Positions 62,411-64,000 of a stretch of DNA of 64,000 bases are shown piece after piece; position 1 is the stretch's first letter, and every line of letters begins with the position of its first letter. The translations under genes were made by a program, and so were the position numbers. Source of the DNA: Tropicibacter oceani (GTDB lineage: Bacteria > Pseudomonadota > Alphaproteobacteria > Rhodobacterales > Rhodobacteraceae); the NCBI RefSeq assembly GCF_029958925.1, contig NZ_CP124616.1:3658001-3722000 (forward strand), written 5' to 3'. The notes under the pieces were generated by a model that had not been told where the DNA came from, ran no database searches, and worked only from the letters and a program-made list of their open reading frames with translations.

Positions 62411-62485
62411 GCCCGGGTAGCTCAGGGGTAGAGCAGTGGATTGAAAATCCTCGTGTCGGTGGTTCGATTCCGCCCCCGGGCACCA
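62411..62485 (+). tRNA. tRNA-Phe (GAA)
   Basis: A 75-base cloverleaf: acceptor GCCCGGG/CCCGGGC, discriminator A, CCA encoded; anticodon loop TTGAAAA with anticodon GAA; T-arm with GGTTCGATTCC. Its 3' end lies 31 bases from the integrase stop and is the likely attachment site. Confidence 0.97.
62461..62485. mobile_element. Probable att site at the tRNA-Phe 3' end
   Basis: The T-arm/acceptor 3' half of the tRNA is the usual crossover segment for tyrosine recombinases of this kind. Inferred from the immediately adjacent integrase gene. The second att copy is outside the window. Confidence 0.5.
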
Positions 62486-62516
62486 CTTAACAAGCTGATA
62501 TAATTGAATTTTATGA

Positions 62517-63629
62517 TCATGACTGATCCTCGTTTCGGTCAGGTTTGACGCTTTTCTGCGAAGGTTTGACACTTTCGGCCCGCCTTCGGTTCTCTTCTTC
62601 CAATGTCGCCATCGTCTCGCGGTTCTTGTCGGCAAGGTTCGCAGACCTCGAATAGTGCCGCGCCATGGACGGAGTTTTCTGTCCCAGAAGGTCCGCGATA
62701 CGGCGTTCATCGAGGCCTGCTTCGCGCAAAGTTGTGGCGACCGTGTGCCGCAAGCCCTTGAGGGTCAGGCCTTTTTCGATAAGGCCTTCATTCTCGAGGG
62801 CGGTCTTGAAGCGGTGCCAAACAGTCGAGAAGCCGTTGTAAGTCCAAGCTTCTCCTCTGGAATTGGAAAGCACCGTCTCGGCGTCGTGGTCGGGCATACG
62901 GTCCAGCGCGGCCTGAAGCGTCGGACTGACCGGAATCGCGACCTCTTCGCCCGTCTTCCCGCGCACGCCCCAGATAGTGCTACCATCAACCTGATCCTTT
63001 CGCAGTCGCAGGGCGTCGGACGGATCGATGCCCGTGTTCATCATCAAGGCGAGGGCCACGCGCACATGGGACTTCGCTTTCCCCAAAACAGTGTCGCGTT
63101 CTTCGATGGTCCATGGGCGGTTCGCATAGGCACGGTCGCGAGGGCGGCGCTTGGGAATGACGTCTTTGGCGAAGTTGGCTGAGATCAGACCCTTCGGAAT
63201 GTTGTAACGGAAGACCTCGCTTAGAAGCGTGCGCACCATATTCGCCCGCCGCCAGCCAATCTTCTTCGCCGCCTTGTCATGGATGCCTGCAATCAGAGGC
63301 GTGTCGATCACATGGATCGGCCTGTCGCGGATCGGCTCAAGGAAGTCGGCGCACTTGCGATAGTCACGGCGGGTGGCTTCGGCCAGGTTCTGATAGTGCT
63401 CGGTTTCAAAGTAGGACTGGATCAACCCACCAAGCGTTCCGGCCTTTGGTGCCTTCGCTCGCTGCGCCTCGGCGATGGCACGGATCGTCTCACACTCCGC
63501 AAAGAACTCGGCAGAGCCGATAGGCGCATGGGTCAGGTCAACCTTGTGGCCGGTCTCGCGGTGGTAACATCGCTGCTTGCCGTGCCGGTCCTTGAAAATC
63601 TTGAACCCTTTGACTCGCACCTGTGTCAT
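62517..63629 (-). CDS. Tyrosine recombinase/integrase with atypical catalytic residues
   Basis: A 370-residue integrase. The C-terminal domain keeps GLRHTVATTL (residues ~292-301, with R294) and nucleophile Tyr326 in MARHYSR, and a Lys in RGKTGEEV (225). The first Arg box reads NTGIDPSDALRLR, with Asp202 where TGxRxSE has Arg; HxxR reads KGLR; LGH reads LGQ. These changes occur together and may be a property of a Rhodobacteraceae integrase group I recall. It reads towards tRNA-Phe, as usual for an element integrated there, and overlaps the following small gene by one base. Confidence 0.85.
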   Translation of the reverse strand: MTQVRVKGFKIFKDRHGKQRCYHRETGHKVDLTHAPIGSAEFFAECETIRAIAEAQRAKAPKAGTLGGLIQSYFETEHYQNLAEATRRDYRKCADFLEPIRDRPIHVIDTPLIAGIHDKAAKKIGWRRANMVRTLLSEVFRYNIPKGLISANFAKDVIPKRRPRDRAYANRPWTIEERDTVLGKAKSHVRVALALMMNTGIDPSDALRLRKDQVDGSTIWGVRGKTGEEVAIPVSPTLQAALDRMPDHDAETVLSNSRGEAWTYNGFSTVWHRFKTALENEGLIEKGLTLKGLRHTVATTLREAGLDERRIADLLGQKTPSMARHYSRSANLADKNRETMATLEEENRRRAESVKPSQKSVKPDRNEDQS

Positions 63630-63865
63630 TAAAGACGGTCCAGAATGGTTTCGCGCGTGTCGGTCACGGACCCAGACTTTACATCATCGATCCAGAGATC
63701 GAGATCACGGCGATCCCAGAGAAGCGTGCCTTGCTTCAACTCAACGGGCCGAACAGGGCAGGTCGACTTGAAGTGCTTCACAGGCAACCCGGCATAACTC
63801 GCGGCCTCGGACTGCTTCAGCATGCGCTTGTCGATCACGCTGATATTCAGATTGGTCGTCGCCAT
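63629..63865 (-). CDS. Excisionase/AlpA-like DNA-binding protein
   Basis: A 78-residue protein with a MerR/AlpA-like winged helix-turn-helix: MLKQSEAASYAGLPVKHF is the recognition-region pattern and WDRRDLDLWIDD is the usual end of such excisionase domains. It overlaps the integrase start, giving an xis-int operon arrangement. It probably directs excision or controls int. Confidence 0.72.
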   Translation of the reverse strand: MATTNLNISVIDKRMLKQSEAASYAGLPVKHFKSTCPVRPVELKQGTLLWDRRDLDLWIDDVKSGSVTDTRETILDRL

Positions 63866-63880
63866 GGCCTGATACCCCCA

Positions 63881-64000
63881 TCAATTCGCCGCCGAACGCT
63901 CGGCCCCTTTGACCTTGGTCGCGTTCTTCTGAAACCGTTCCCAGCCGCTCATCGTCAAGAGCTTGGTCTTAGGGGATATTTCTACAAACTCGAGCTTTCC
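63881..64000 (-). CDS. C-terminal fragment of an element-encoded protein, truncated by window
   Basis: An open frame without start runs to the window edge and ends at TGA 63881-63883. The visible 39 residues end with SGWERFQKNATKVKGAERSA, a basic, probably DNA- or nucleic-acid-binding tail. It lies 15 bases upstream of the excisionase-like gene. Identity unknown. Confidence 0.5.
   Translation of the reverse strand, partial: GKLEFVEISPKTKLLTMSGWERFQKNATKVKGAERSAAN

Noticed and set aside
62280-62710. Short frames over tRNA-Phe and the integrase 3' end
   Set aside because: They overlap a complete tRNA and an integrase gene and show no family features.

Overview
This 64 kb window reads as chromosomal DNA of a high-GC alphaproteobacterium, most likely a member of the Rhodobacteraceae (Roseobacter group). 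The basis is the protein families and their mix: a Rhodobacterales-type DUF6280 protein beside efp, a TAXI-type TRAP transporter, a SelD fused to a flavin/pyridine-nucleotide oxidoreductase, MnmH, an alphaproteobacterial che operon with two CheYs and CheD, and RTX and LolDC genes. Coding density is high and GC is roughly 65%. There is no rRNA and no CRISPR. Three tRNAs are present: Glu(UUC), Cys(GCA) and Phe(GAA).

Layout. 1-9.97 kb: membrane proteins (YcjF-like, DUF2339, VIT-type, small CBU_0592-like), a truncated haemoglobin/FAD monooxygenase pair, and ileS. 10.2-14.7 kb: tRNA-Glu, recJ, glpX and hom, with a Rhodobacteraceae-like intergenic repeat. 14.9-24.6 kb: cupin, a lipoprotein/TetR divergent pair around a perfect 20-bp palindrome, two tandem cytochrome c lipoproteins, a thioesterase, a DUF606 protein, an Ldh-type oxidoreductase, an RTX protein, lolDC, DUF1992, an unlisted 52-residue Tat-signal ORF and a HisC-like aminotransferase. 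24.6-33.6 kb: class V aminotransferase, phosphatase/ABC exporter, glycosyltransferase, YgfZ, GNAT, efp, DUF6280, a PopZ-like scaffold protein and a Pcm-like methyltransferase.

33.9-52 kb is the most distinctive accessory block. A PuuR-like XRE-cupin regulator heads a long leftward run: TAXI solute-binding protein, fused TRAP permease, universal stress protein, nitrilase-type amidase, large Orn/Lys/Arg decarboxylase, ATP-grasp ligase and Cys-nucleophile C45 amidase. Divergent from it are GABA aminotransferase, a second class III aminotransferase, a glutamate-synthase-like flavoprotein, a CMD-family protein and MgtE. A perfect 17-bp palindrome and a direct repeat lie in the divergent promoter. 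I infer an amine (polyamine/GABA) uptake and metabolism system that does not match the textbook Puu or agmatine pathways.

52.4-58.9 kb is a compact chemotaxis operon (STAS protein, cheY, cheA, cheW, cheR, cheY2, small coiled-coil ORF, cheB, cheD) whose CheB has a degenerate receiver domain. 59-62.3 kb holds selD (fusion) convergent with mnmH, which together make selenophosphate and 2-selenouridine in tRNA. At 62.4 kb tRNA-Phe is followed by a tyrosine recombinase, an excisionase-like protein and a truncated ORF: this is the edge of an integrated element that runs out of the window.
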